Shown here one piece after another: positions 17,502 to 26,379 of a stretch of DNA of 64,000 nt. The stretch spans positions 24,367 through 88,366 of the forward strand of contig JAOAHH010000126.1 in NCBI GenBank assembly GCA_026415325.1, in the 5' to 3' direction. This stretch comes from Thermodesulfobacteriota bacterium. GTDB taxonomy: Bacteria > Desulfobacterota > WTBG01 > CAIYCZ01 > CAIRTM01. Every line of letters starts with the position of its first letter. Position 1 is the first letter of the stretch. Made by a program: the position numbers and the translations under genes. The notes beneath the pieces were generated by a model. The model made no database searches and was not told the DNA's origin. It saw only the letters and a list, made by a program, of their open reading frames with translations.

Positions 17502-19091
17502 TCACCCGATACGCACGCCACCCCGCACACCGATTGCTTCAAGTGGTTCGGCGACCCCTTCCCGTGTCAAAATCATCCGTGCAGCTTGCAATCCTGAGAC
17601 TACCACCCCGATAATGCCGATCGCTGGTCGCGTCCAGTGCCCGCAGAGAAAAAGATTTCTCAACGGCGTTTCCTGAGCAAGGCGTCGCGGACCGAGCTGC
17701 TGTGGCGTCAGCGCCCAGCCTATGCTTGCATCCTGACCGCACATCATATACCGATCGATGGTATGAGGCGACCAGAATTCCCGGTAGGCAATATGCTTCG
17801 AAAGGCCAGGGATTCTTTTCTCAAGGCGCTGGATCATTACATCCGCAACCCGATGTTCAAAATCCGGATCATCCCACCCGTCGACCGGTGCCGGAATCAT
17901 ATGGATCACCAGTGCTGTTTTGCCCGGGGGTGCCGAGGATGGATCACTCAAATTGGCAAGCTGCAGTCTAAAAAACGGTTCGGGGCCGCATTGCCCGAGC
18001 ATCCGCGCACTCACATTTTTGAAATGTTCTTCGGTATCATAGGTTGAGGTATAAATATGCAATGCCGGCCCGTAGCCCAATGCTTTCAGATCCATATCAA
18101 TACCCAGCAGCAGTGCACAAAAAGGCGGCGTCACCATATATCGGTTGAGCCGTTTGCGGTAGAAAAAGCCGATCTGGTCATGCCCGATCAGATCGTTAAA
18201 AGTCTGACGGGCCGATACGTTTGACACGACGTATCGCGTCTGTATCTCGGTGGGGAATAAAGATGGTGCATGTGTGTTCAGGGCAGAAGGCACTATACTG
18301 ACCGCCGTTGCGCACCGACTACGGACGGTAATCCCGCAGACCCGTTGCCCCGTCACCACCTCCCCACCGTGGTTTCTAATATAACCTGCAAATGCCTCTG
18401 GGAGCGCCTGCGCTCCTCCCGCAAGGTGAGGGATTGAACGGCTGCCTTCAATTAAAAGCCCTGCGATCCCGACTGCAGCCATTCGTGACGGAGGCAGATT
18501 GGCGCAGGTTGCGTTGATCGACAACGCAGCCCTGAGCCGTGGATCGTGGAGATACGCATCCATGAACGGCACGATCCCTCTGCCCATGTGGCGCAGCAAG
18601 GTGGGACATTTAACCATCACCCGCGCAATAGAACGGGGGGATGTATCCAAAAATGTTGCGTATTCCGCTTGTTCATTGATACGTGCAAGCTCTGCAAAAA
18701 ACTTCTTTATGCCGTTTGCTTCCGCGGGGAAACGTTTCAGAAACTGATCCATAGTACGGTTACGTGCGTCTGTATCGCCAGAAAAAATATAATAATCAAA
18801 ATCAGGGAAATGCACGTGATATCCGTAGTCAAGCGGCAGGAATCGCACCCGTTCCTCGATGCCAAGCGCGCGCAGCACCCGCCGTATGACGCCGTCGGGT
18901 GTCGTTCCAGTCACTTCCGATGCAGCGACTGTAAAATGGAAATCGCCTCGACGGTATGTTGAACAGAATCCGCCGACAGCGCTGTTCTGTTCGACAACCA
19001 GCACGCTCATCCCATGGCGTGCAAGCCATGCCCCGCAACTCAATCCACCCATTCCTGCCCCAATAATAACGACATCGTATGCATGCTTCAT
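17502..19091 (-). CDS. CrtI/phytoene-desaturase-like FAD oxidoreductase
   Basis: A 529-residue FAD-dependent amine-oxidase-fold enzyme. The N-terminal dinucleotide motif GAGMGGLSCGAWLARHG begins at residue 11, followed by VVEQNSAVGGFCSTY. The C-terminal FAD segment is NLFLCGHWTRPAIGIIGVVVSGLQAARMIL. The whole-length pattern fits the phytoene desaturase / retinol saturase / carotene isomerase group (COG1233). No other carotenoid genes are near, so a saturase or isomerase acting on another isoprenoid or lipid is as likely. GGGAGAGGT precedes the ATG. It ends convergently with the TrmB-like gene. The 141-base gap between them holds no structure that I recognise. Confidence 0.85.
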   Translation of the reverse strand: MKHAYDVVIIGAGMGGLSCGAWLARHGMSVLVVEQNSAVGGFCSTYRRGDFHFTVAASEVTGTTPDGVIRRVLRALGIEERVRFLPLDYGYHVHFPDFDYYIFSGDTDARNRTMDQFLKRFPAEANGIKKFFAELARINEQAEYATFLDTSPRSIARVMVKCPTLLRHMGRGIVPFMDAYLHDPRLRAALSINATCANLPPSRMAAVGIAGLLIEGSRSIPHLAGGAQALPEAFAGYIRNHGGEVVTGQRVCGITVRSRCATAVSIVPSALNTHAPSLFPTEIQTRYVVSNVSARQTFNDLIGHDQIGFFYRKRLNRYMVTPPFCALLLGIDMDLKALGYGPALHIYTSTYDTEEHFKNVSARMLGQCGPEPFFRLQLANLSDPSSAPPGKTALVIHMIPAPVDGWDDPDFEHRVADVMIQRLEKRIPGLSKHIAYREFWSPHTIDRYMMCGQDASIGWALTPQQLGPRRLAQETPLRNLFLCGHWTRPAIGIIGVVVSGLQAARMILTREGVAEPLEAIGVRGGVRIG

Positions 19092-19150
19092 AGTCCGTAC
19101 CTCTCCCTATTGTTTAGTTCAGCACAGAGGCACTGCCGCACACCACGGTG

Positions 19151-19603
19151 TTAGCCAGTGAGAAGGTGCTTGATATGCTTAAAAACCGTTTGTTCGCGCC
19201 GTCGCATTGTGCGTGCATCTTTGCGGCACGTTTCATGATCATACCCAATAAGATGAAGGATGCCATGGATCAGGAGCCGTGCAATCTCCTCCTCAAGTGT
19301 AATACCGCATTCCTGAGCCTGACGCAGTGCGGTCTCGACCGAAACCACAACATCCCCGAGCAGCGTTGGTTGTATTGTCGGTCTCTGTGCGTCATGCATT
19401 GGGAAAGACAGGACATCGGTTGGCCCGGTGCGGTGGAGATACCGATAATTGAGCGCTGCAATGCGTCGGTCATCGAGCAGCAGGATGCTCAGCTCGTGAT
19501 TTTGTAACGCCAAGGCGTTCAAAATCCCGTTCGCCATCCGTCGTATCGTTGCGGCTGCGATCGGAATCCGCCTTTGTTGGTTTTTTACCCAAATCTTTAC
19601 CAT
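19151..19603 (-). CDS. ybeY: Endoribonuclease YbeY
   Basis: Zinc-dependent endoribonuclease for 16S rRNA maturation and ribosome quality control, 150 residues. The metal site is HGILHLIGYDH, with His113, His117 and His123. DVLSFPM near residue 63 is the other family signature. The start chosen at 19603 gives the normal length; a longer reading frame runs back to 19699 without family resemblance. The first 134 bases overlap the end of pgpH in a different frame, which is unusually long. The order phoH-pgpH-ybeY on one strand is the common functional cluster. Confidence 0.92.
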   Translation of the reverse strand: MVKIWVKNQQRRIPIAAATIRRMANGILNALALQNHELSILLLDDRRIAALNYRYLHRTGPTDVLSFPMHDAQRPTIQPTLLGDVVVSVETALRQAQECGITLEEEIARLLIHGILHLIGYDHETCRKDARTMRRREQTVFKHIKHLLTG

Positions 19604-21899
19604 TACCGTCTCGGTCGCTGATGTCCGGATACTCAATGCGGGAATGAAAAATACCGTTGAGAATGCGGTTAAAACTTTCACCGATGAGATGAAGGTCATT
19701 TAATGTGAGCTCACATTCATCAAGTTGTCCATCGACAAAAATATTATTGATTATCCGCTGTACCATCCCCTGAATGCGCGAGGGCGACGGGTCGGTCAGT
19801 GTTTTTGAAGTTGCCTGAACCGCATCAGCTAACATAACGATACCGGCCTCCTTGGTTTGTGGTTTGGGGCCGGGATACCGGAAATCTTGATCCGTAACAG
19901 TCTGTTCTTCATCCTGCTGCAGTTCCCTGGCTTTTTGGTAAAAATAGGTAATGCAGCTCGTGCCGTGGTGCTGGGCGATAATATCTTGGATCGGCCGACC
20001 CAGCCGGTACTGGCGCGCAAGGTCAATGCCGTCTTTTACATGAGAAATGATGATCAAGCTACTCATACTCGGGAGGAGTCGGTCGTGTTTATTCTCGCCG
20101 TTCTTCTGATTTTCGACAAAGTACAGAGGCTTCTTCATTTTGCCAATATCATGGTAATATGCACTGACTCGTGCGAGCAATGGATTAGCATGGATGGCTT
20201 CTGCCGCTGCTTCGGCAAGGATACCGACAAGGATGCTGTGGTGATACGTGCCCGGAGCAGCAATCAATAAATTCCGCAGCAGCGGCTGATTAAGGTCAGC
20301 AAGCTCAAGAAGTTTAATATCGGTCGTGTAGTTAAACACAATCTCGATGATGGGAATAATACCGGTTGCGAATACCGCTGCCACCATGCCGCCCAAAAAA
20401 CCAAAACCGACCGCAATCATGATATCAAGTGGGGGCATATCGCCTGTGGCAAGACATAAAGATATAATAAGTAAACTGTTTACCATGCCGACACGAAAAC
20501 CTGCGCGGATGACGGTTTTCCGTTCTTTGGTGAACCGCACCTCCTGTGCGGCAATCAAGGAGCTTATAAACGAATACACAAAAAATGAAAACCTGCCGTC
20601 AAGCAACAGGCAAGAAAAGAGTGCAATCACAATGGCACTGAGCGATGCAATCGGAGGAGACAGGACAATACTGATCACCATAGCCGTCGTGGCAAATGGG
20701 ATGATGTACAAATACGCATCCGGGGGAATTGCGACATACTCCTGTTGAAAAGCATCACCGATAAGGACACACAATTTGGTCATCAGACAGCTAACAATCA
20801 ACATAACAACAAGAAATAAAAAATCCCGCCGTGATATTTTAGCAATTGAGGTTCCGCTGATGTTGGTGATGACAAATAAATAAAGAATATACAACGACAG
20901 AAACATGAGCAGAAAATAGCCCGCGAGTATCCCGATAATATTCTTTTTTCCGCTGAATTTTTCAAGCGCCTGCAGTTTGATGAGCGCCGCTTCGTTTATT
21001 TTAGTGCCCTCCCTCACAATGATTTCCCCTTTTTGCACCGTATAGTACAGCGGGGTTACATCCTGCATGGCAGCTGCGCGTCGGGCATTTGTTTCAATGG
21101 GATTATAGGTAACCGTTGGTTCAATGAGTTTAAGTGCAAGGGCAATGAGTGTTTCGCGCACTGTCTGAGGATAGTTTCTGAGGATTCGGCGTGCCTCGCG
21201 TTGCACCAGCATATCGATTTCTTTCATGTCCACAAACGTCGAAAAATCAGCAACAAAAATTTCCTGCTGGGTATAAAGATCGCGCAGCATAATACCTCGT
21301 TTGCGTTCACGAAAGAGCTGATCTTTTGAGTGAACAATCTCTCGCTGCAGAAACGGAAGCGTCAGATCAAGCAGCGCATCTTTGAGATCCTCTGCAAATC
21401 CAGACTGGGCGAGCACCGAAAAATCATGCTCGCTCACTTCTGCTTTTAAGATCTCCTGGAATTTTAAACGTTCACGCTCTTCAAGCGCACCGTGGGGAAC
21501 GGCTTTTTGAATTGCCTCGCGCATCATTGAAAATGCTTTGGTTATCCGCTGCTCAGCATCTTCATCGGCGCGGCTGTTGAAATCATACATCGATACAACA
21601 GCTTCTGCCTTTTCCTGTTTCCGCTGTTCGGTTGTTTCTATATCAACAACCGAAAAATCCTGCGGCGCTTTGATATCCTGACGGGCAATATCACCAATTT
21701 TATAGGTGACATGAGGTGTTCGGATCTGCGGGACAAGGAGCATCGTGACACACACCGCGAGCAGCGCGCAGCCGAAAATACTTGATAACGAAGAAGAAAC
21801 AACAGCAACAATTTGAAAACGCAGCCGGCGCGCTTCTGTCTGCGCAACCGGATTTTTTTTCGGTTTGAGTTTCACCCCTAAGGGGAAACGTATGTTCAT
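19470..21899 (-). CDS. pgpH: 7TM-HD cyclic-di-AMP phosphodiesterase (PgpH family)
   Basis: Membrane protein of 809 residues. One N-terminal transmembrane helix and a large extracellular 7TMR-HDED domain are followed by seven membrane segments (about residues 320-500) and a cytoplasmic HD domain with HSILVG and YYHDIGKMKKP as metal ligands. In Listeria PgpH degrades c-di-AMP; here the function is by homology. The start overlaps the phoH stop as ATGA. The normal family end is near FHSRIEYPD. This copy goes on for about 45 polar residues (rich in D, K, R, T), which are read from the same DNA as the ybeY N-terminus in another frame. Confidence 0.9.
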   Translation of the reverse strand: MNIRFPLGVKLKPKKNPVAQTEARRLRFQIVAVVSSSLSSIFGCALLAVCVTMLLVPQIRTPHVTYKIGDIARQDIKAPQDFSVVDIETTEQRKQEKAEAVVSMYDFNSRADEDAEQRITKAFSMMREAIQKAVPHGALEERERLKFQEILKAEVSEHDFSVLAQSGFAEDLKDALLDLTLPFLQREIVHSKDQLFRERKRGIMLRDLYTQQEIFVADFSTFVDMKEIDMLVQREARRILRNYPQTVRETLIALALKLIEPTVTYNPIETNARRAAAMQDVTPLYYTVQKGEIIVREGTKINEAALIKLQALEKFSGKKNIIGILAGYFLLMFLSLYILYLFVITNISGTSIAKISRRDFLFLVVMLIVSCLMTKLCVLIGDAFQQEYVAIPPDAYLYIIPFATTAMVISIVLSPPIASLSAIVIALFSCLLLDGRFSFFVYSFISSLIAAQEVRFTKERKTVIRAGFRVGMVNSLLIISLCLATGDMPPLDIMIAVGFGFLGGMVAAVFATGIIPIIEIVFNYTTDIKLLELADLNQPLLRNLLIAAPGTYHHSILVGILAEAAAEAIHANPLLARVSAYYHDIGKMKKPLYFVENQKNGENKHDRLLPSMSSLIIISHVKDGIDLARQYRLGRPIQDIIAQHHGTSCITYFYQKARELQQDEEQTVTDQDFRYPGPKPQTKEAGIVMLADAVQATSKTLTDPSPSRIQGMVQRIINNIFVDGQLDECELTLNDLHLIGESFNRILNGIFHSRIEYPDISDRDGNGKDLGKKPTKADSDRSRNDTTDGERDFERLGVTKSRAEHPAAR

Positions 21900-22888
21900 C
21901 GACGCTTCTCCCCCCTGGAGCGCACCGTATCATAAGCGCGAATGATGTCCTCGACCAGTGGGTGGCGCACGACATCCCGCTCATGAAACGTGATAAAACT
22001 GATTCCTTTGATGTGGTGCAAAATCTTTTGCGCCTCAACAAGACCGGAAACCGTTCCCGGCGGCAAATCGATTTGGGTTATATCGCCGGTAATGACTGCT
22101 TTAGAATTAAAGCCAAGACGCGTCAGAAACATCTTCATCTGTTCTGAAGTTGTATTCTGTGCTTCGTCAAGGATCACAAAAGAATCGTTGAGAGTTCTGC
22201 CACGCATAAAAGCAAGCGGGGCAACCTCGATGATGCCGCTCTGGATCATCTCCTGCGCTTTATGGATATCCATAATATCATGTAAAGCGTCATAGAGAGG
22301 GCGGAGATACGGATTGACTTTTTCAAAAAGATCACCCGGCAGAAATCCCAGCTTTTCACCAGCCTCCACCGCAGGCCGCGCCAAAATAATCCTGTCTACG
22401 TGCTTCTGCATGAGGGAGGCAATGCCCACTGCCATAGCAAGGTATGTTTTACCGGTTCCGGCAGGCCCGATCCCAAATACAATATCGCATCCACGGATTG
22501 CATCAACATATCGTTTCTGATTGTAGCTTTTTGGCGTTATAGCCTTGCGCCGCGATGATACAATGATGGTATCCAAAAATACGTCCTTAAGATGCAGCGG
22601 CACCTCATCTTTCAGCATCTTAATGGCATGCATGACATCAACACTGCTGAGCCGATATCCAGCATCAACGATAAAAAAAAGATCTTGGAGGAGCTGTTTT
22701 GCAAGGGCAAGGTGGGGTGGCGTTCCCCGCAGCGTTATCTGATTGCCGCGCACATGAACCGCTACTTGCATCTGCGCGGCGATCGTTTTAAGATGCGCAT
22801 CGTGTTCTCCACAAATAACCCGCAGTGCTTCGCTGTCGTCAAAAAATAACGTTTCGGTATACTGATTGTCACCCGCAGGCTGTTGCAT
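21896..22888 (-). CDS. phoH: PhoH-like ATPase
   Basis: Cytoplasmic P-loop ATPase related to RNA helicases, 330 residues, usual length. A small KH-like N-terminal region (NQITLRGTPPHLALAKQLL) precedes the ATPase domain with Walker A GPAGTGKTYLA near residue 140 and Walker B FVILDEAQNTT, then VITGDITQIDLP. The physiological role is poorly known but it is usually linked to YbeY and RNA processing, as here. It overlaps pgpH by four bases and opens a three-gene minus-strand operon. Confidence 0.93.
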   Translation of the reverse strand: MQQPAGDNQYTETLFFDDSEALRVICGEHDAHLKTIAAQMQVAVHVRGNQITLRGTPPHLALAKQLLQDLFFIVDAGYRLSSVDVMHAIKMLKDEVPLHLKDVFLDTIIVSSRRKAITPKSYNQKRYVDAIRGCDIVFGIGPAGTGKTYLAMAVGIASLMQKHVDRIILARPAVEAGEKLGFLPGDLFEKVNPYLRPLYDALHDIMDIHKAQEMIQSGIIEVAPLAFMRGRTLNDSFVILDEAQNTTSEQMKMFLTRLGFNSKAVITGDITQIDLPPGTVSGLVEAQKILHHIKGISFITFHERDVVRHPLVEDIIRAYDTVRSRGEKRR

Positions 22889-22951
22889 ACGGTGATATGG
22901 CGTCCTTTGTACCGATCGTTTCAGCAGAGATCGTTATGTCAGCTCACAAGA

Positions 22952-23374
22952 TTATCCCGTGGGCATGATATGCACCAGCACGGTTCGCTGGCGTGGTCTT
23001 GTATCGAAATCGCACAGAACAATCTGTTGCCATGTTCCGAGCTGTAGTCGGCCGTTTTCAACAGGAACGGTCAGCGATGGGCCGAGAAGGGCGGCACGGA
23101 CATGAGCATGTCCATTGCCGTCACCCCATGCTCGATCATGATCATACGCGATGGTGTCGGGAACAATACGTTCAAATGCTTTTCTCAAGTCATTCACTAC
23201 ACCTGGTTCATACTCAATCGTGGTGAGTGCTGCGGTTGATCCGGGGATAAACAGATGCACCAGGCCATCTGCAAGCCCACTTTGGCGTATACACTTGACA
23301 ACATCATTGGTTATATCACGTATATCAACAGAGGGCGACGTTGAAACAAGAATTTTTAATTTCTTTATTGACAT
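22952..23374 (-). CDS. yjbQ: YjbQ family protein (UPF0047)
   Basis: A 140-residue YjbQ/UPF0047 protein. The family block is complete: VHLFIPGSTAALTTIEYEP, the metal-site region GNGHAHVRAALLGPSL, then VENGRLQLGTWQQIVL. Members show weak thiamine-phosphate-synthase activity in E. coli and may be phosphatases, so the function is not settled. Start chosen at 23374 (MSIKKLK). The longer reading frame back to 23428 adds a hydrophobic AT-rich stretch not found in the family. It is divergent from rpsP across an AT-rich promoter region. Confidence 0.88.
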   Translation of the reverse strand: MSIKKLKILVSTSPSVDIRDITNDVVKCIRQSGLADGLVHLFIPGSTAALTTIEYEPGVVNDLRKAFERIVPDTIAYDHDRAWGDGNGHAHVRAALLGPSLTVPVENGRLQLGTWQQIVLCDFDTRPRQRTVLVHIMPTG

Positions 23375-23472
23375 ATTTTTTATCTTTTTGTATAAAAAAA
23401 CAATAATTTTTATGTTACAACCTATCACAGCGGTTTTTGCTTTTCAAGATTTTTTTGGTTCACGTTTTTTTC

Positions 23473-23500
23473 TTGACAAATGCATAAAAATCATAAATAA
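23473..23500 (+). promoter_or_regulatory. Probable promoter for the rpsP operon
   Basis: A perfect TTGACA at 23473-23478 is followed after 15-16 bases by an AT-rich -10 region (TAAATA or AAATAA at 23494-23500). The rpsP start is about 80 bases downstream. The -35 box is clear, the exact -10 is not. Confidence 0.45.
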
Positions 23501-23577
23501 AGCTGTATTTATTTTTGTTCCATATTAAAGACCGTTTTTAATATGTAATTACTTTTTACTATGGAGAGGATATAGTA

Positions 23578-23829
23578 ATGGCTGTAAAAATCCGGCTTGC
23601 TCGCTTGGGGAAGAAAAAAAGACCGTTTTACCGTGTGGTCGTTGCAAATGAAACCTCACCGCGTGATGGTCGTTTTATCGAAGTTCTCGGGACATATGAT
23701 CCATGCTCCCATCCGATAAAAATTTCTTTGGACAAAGAAAAGGCCCGTGAATGGCTGAAAAAAGGTGCTCAGCCGACACAGACTGCTAACCAGCTTTTAC
23801 GAAAGGAGGGTGTGTTCAAAGAGGAATAG
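23578..23829 (+). CDS. rpsP: 30S ribosomal protein S16
   Basis: Small-subunit protein of 83 residues, the normal length. The N-terminus [24 protein letters not shown] and [13 protein letters not shown] are diagnostic. GGAGAGG lies ahead of the ATG. It is the first gene of an operon with khpA, trmD, rplS, rnhB, yraN and mrcA, all on the plus strand with short gaps or overlaps. Confidence 0.97.
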   Translation: MAVKIRLARLGKKKRPFYRVVVANETSPRDGRFIEVLGTYDPCSHPIKISLDKEKAREWLKKGAQPTQTANQLLRKEGVFKEE

Positions 23830-23896
23830 GCGATGTCTATGGATCGCGGCATGTGTCGAGGTAATGCGGATAAATAATTTTGTCATGGAGGCTACC

Positions 23897-24127
23897 ATGA
23901 AAGAGTTAGTCAAGTACATTGCTCAAGCGCTTGTTGATAATCCCGATGCTGTTGTGGTCAGCGAAGTCGAAGGCGAACAGACATCGGTTATTGAGCTGCG
24001 TGTTGCAAAGGAGGATCTAGGCAAAATCATCGGCAAACACGGGCGCACGGCACAGTCAATCAGAACGATTTTATCGGCTGCATCTGCAAAAAACAAGAAA
24101 CGTGCCGTTCTTGAAATCGTTGAATAA
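23897..24127 (+). CDS. khpA: KH-domain RNA-binding protein KhpA
   Basis: A 76-residue single KH-domain protein with the RNA-binding GxxG loop as GKIIGKHG and the following helix [10 protein letters not shown]. It commonly lies between rpsP and rimM or trmD and acts with KhpB/Jag as an RNA chaperone in Gram-positives. TGGAGG six bases ahead of the ATG at 23897 fixes the start; the reading frame extends further upstream but without resemblance. Confidence 0.93.
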   Translation: MKELVKYIAQALVDNPDAVVVSEVEGEQTSVIELRVAKEDLGKIIGKHGRTAQSIRTILSAASAKNKKRAVLEIVE

Positions 24128-24245
24128 CAACATACGCGTTCGCTCTCTGTCTTTGCTGTGTCTAGCGATTGGTATTATAAATTAGTTGCTTTTGCGATTG
24201 GTAGAGCAATGTCGGTCTATATGGAGGATTACTGTCCACTGCTCC

Positions 24246-24998
24246 ATGATACAATTTGATGTCATAACGCTGTTTCCTGGAATGTTTCTCTCCCCGCTTC
24301 AGGAGAGCATTCTTTACAAGGCCCGCCAAAAGGGTTTAGTGCAAATCATTGTCCACGACTTGCGCCGGTTTACATACGACAAGCATAACACAGCAGATGA
24401 CAAACCATATGGCGGTGGGCCCGGCATGGTTATGAAAGTCGAGCCGATCACCACGGCTGTGGAACACGTTCGGCAAACCGGTATTAAAACGCGGGTTGTG
24501 CTGCTTTCGCCGCAAGGCGTTTTGTTTACACAGGAAGCGGCACAACGGTTAAGTACTTTTCAGCAGATCATCTTGGTTTGTGGACGGTATGAAGGTGTTG
24601 ACGAACGCGTGCTCAACTTTGTGGATGAAGAGATATCAATCGGCGACTATGTGCTTTCGGGAGGAGAATTGCCGGCAATGGTTATTATCGACACTGTTGC
24701 CCGACTCGTGCCGGGAGTTGTCGGCGATGAGGCTTCTGTCCATGAAGACAGCTTCACGAATGGACTCTTAAAATATCCGCAATACACACGTCCGGCAACA
24801 TTTCGCGGCCTTGAGGTTCCAGAGGTTTTGCTGTCAGGGGATCATGAACGGATAAAAACATGGCGTCGCATCGAGGCACTCAGGAAAACGGTAATACGAC
24901 GGGCTGACCTTATCGAGCGAGCATGGATGTCACTAACAGAACAGGAAAAACAATTCATTGCAACGCTGCGTCAATCATATAACGGAGACCGCCCATGA
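24246..24998 (+). CDS. trmD: tRNA (guanine-N1)-methyltransferase TrmD
   Basis: SPOUT-class methyltransferase that makes m1G37 in tRNA, 250 residues. [14 protein letters not shown] is the normal N-terminus, and the trefoil-knot SAM site is visible in the segments [18 protein letters not shown] and [15 protein letters not shown]. The 118-base gap to khpA, where rimM usually sits, has no rimM-like sequence. A good GGAGG lies 20 bases upstream of the ATG, which is too far for normal use. The rplS start overlaps the stop as ATGA. Confidence 0.95.
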   Translation: MIQFDVITLFPGMFLSPLQESILYKARQKGLVQIIVHDLRRFTYDKHNTADDKPYGGGPGMVMKVEPITTAVEHVRQTGIKTRVVLLSPQGVLFTQEAAQRLSTFQQIILVCGRYEGVDERVLNFVDEEISIGDYVLSGGELPAMVIIDTVARLVPGVVGDEASVHEDSFTNGLLKYPQYTRPATFRGLEVPEVLLSGDHERIKTWRRIEALRKTVIRRADLIERAWMSLTEQEKQFIATLRQSYNGDRP

Positions 24999-25342
24999 AG
25001 ATCATAGAAAAAATAGACAAAGAACAGATGCGCCTTGATATCCCCGTTATCCATACAGGTGACACGGTCAAAGTACATGTAAAAATCCGAGAGGGTGAAA
25101 AAGAACGCATTCAGGTATTTCAAGGCGTGGTTATCGGAAAGCGCGGCAGCGGCATGCGTGCTTCTTTCCGCGTCCGCAAAGTGTCGTTTGGGGTCGGTGT
25201 TGAGCGCGTCTTTCCATTGCATGCACCAACAATCGACAAGATCGAAATCGTGCAGCGTGGTAAGGTCAGACGATCAAAGTTGTACTACCTTCGCAATGTA
25301 AAAGGCAAGGCAGCCCGCATTAAAGTACAACAGTACAGTTAA
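24995..25342 (+). CDS. rplS: 50S ribosomal protein L19
   Basis: Large-subunit protein of 115 residues with the family blocks [46 protein letters not shown] and [12 protein letters not shown]. It is translationally coupled to trmD by a four-base overlap and followed 16 bases later by rnhB. Confidence 0.97.
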   Translation: MKIIEKIDKEQMRLDIPVIHTGDTVKVHVKIREGEKERIQVFQGVVIGKRGSGMRASFRVRKVSFGVGVERVFPLHAPTIDKIEIVQRGKVRRSKLYYLRNVKGKAARIKVQQYS

Positions 25343-25358
25343 TCCCTGGGGATAATAG

Positions 25359-25982
25359 ATGGACAGCTTCGGCCGGCTGTTGCAGCATTACCCCTGCCCC
25401 GAACAGTTCCTGCACGAGGCTGGTTTTAAGCTCATTGCCGGTGTTGATGAGGTTGGTAGAGGACCACTTGCCGGACCAGTTGTCGCCGCAGCCGTTATCC
25501 TGCCACACCACTGGCACCATCCTGAAATCAAAGACTCAAAGCAACTTTCCGCATCACAGCGTGAGCGATTATTCCATGATATCACACGGCATGCGGTTAC
25601 CTGGGGTTGGTCGCTATGCGATGCCGGTGATATTGATCGCAGTAATATCCTTGCCGCAACGCTGTGTGCAATGCGCAAAGCCATAACTCAACTTGACCCT
25701 TCACCCGATTACGTAATCGTTGACGGTCCGCATGCCATCCCGACATCGGTTCAACAAACGCCGATTGTCCGGGGCGACCAAAAGAGTCCTCTCATTGCGG
25801 CAGCATCAATCATTGCAAAAGTCGTGCGCGATGCCATCATGCAAAAATACCATGTGCTGTTCCCTCAGTATAATTTCGCTCGGAATAAAGGGTACGGAAC
25901 GCGTGAACATCGTGACGCCCTTGCACGCTATGGATATTGCCCCATTCACCGAACAACCTTTCGCAACGTTGCCGCACGATAA
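25359..25982 (+). CDS. rnhB: Ribonuclease HII
   Basis: Removes RNA from RNA-DNA hybrids and single ribonucleotides from DNA. It has 207 residues. The catalytic acidic residues are in VDEVGRGPLAGPV (Asp and Glu near residue 30), VIVDGPHAI and AAASIIAKVVRD. GGGGAT lies ahead of the ATG. It ends eight bases before yraN, the usual neighbour. Confidence 0.95.
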   Translation: MDSFGRLLQHYPCPEQFLHEAGFKLIAGVDEVGRGPLAGPVVAAAVILPHHWHHPEIKDSKQLSASQRERLFHDITRHAVTWGWSLCDAGDIDRSNILAATLCAMRKAITQLDPSPDYVIVDGPHAIPTSVQQTPIVRGDQKSPLIAAASIIAKVVRDAIMQKYHVLFPQYNFARNKGYGTREHRDALARYGYCPIHRTTFRNVAAR

Positions 25983-25989
25983 CAGTCGC

Positions 25990-26379
25990 ATGACCATTTC
26001 AAAGAAAAGCCTTGGCGCAATAGGTGAACAGCTGGCGATTGACTTTTTAAAGAAAAACGACTATCGGATTGTTTGTCAAAACTATCGCTGCCCGTTTGGA
26101 GAAATCGATATCATTGCATTGAAAAAAGATGTGCTTTCTTTTATCGAAGTAAAAACAAGGCGTTCTGAACAGTTCGGACATCCCCAAGAGGCAATTCACG
26201 GTCGAAAACAGCACCACATCGCCAAAGTGGCGCTTGCGTTTATACAACGGTATCGGCTTCAGGATAAAAAAGCGCAATTTGATGTTGTCGCCGTGTATAT
26301 AACGCGTGACGGGCATAGGATCGAATTTATCCAAAATGCCTTTGATCTACCTTTGCACCTTGAAGGAGTTCCCTATTAG
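25990..26379 (+). CDS. yraN: UPF0102 family protein YraN
   Basis: A 129-residue protein of the restriction-endonuclease-like fold, function unproven. GEIDIIALKKDVLSFIEVKTR carries the E-x(n)-D-x(n)-ExK-type site and LGAIGEQLAIDFL is the usual N-terminal helix. The start at 25990 lies just after the rnhB stop. Its TAG stop overlaps the proposed ATT start codon of mrcA in the sequence ATTAG, and its last codons contain the GAAGGAG that would serve that start. Confidence 0.9.
   Translation: MTISKKSLGAIGEQLAIDFLKKNDYRIVCQNYRCPFGEIDIIALKKDVLSFIEVKTRRSEQFGHPQEAIHGRKQHHIAKVALAFIQRYRLQDKKAQFDVVAVYITRDGHRIEFIQNAFDLPLHLEGVPY

Noticed and set aside
17416..17676. Small plus-strand frame after the TrmB-like gene
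   Set aside because: Most of it overlaps the C-terminal coding part of the CrtI-like gene, and it has no ribosome site.
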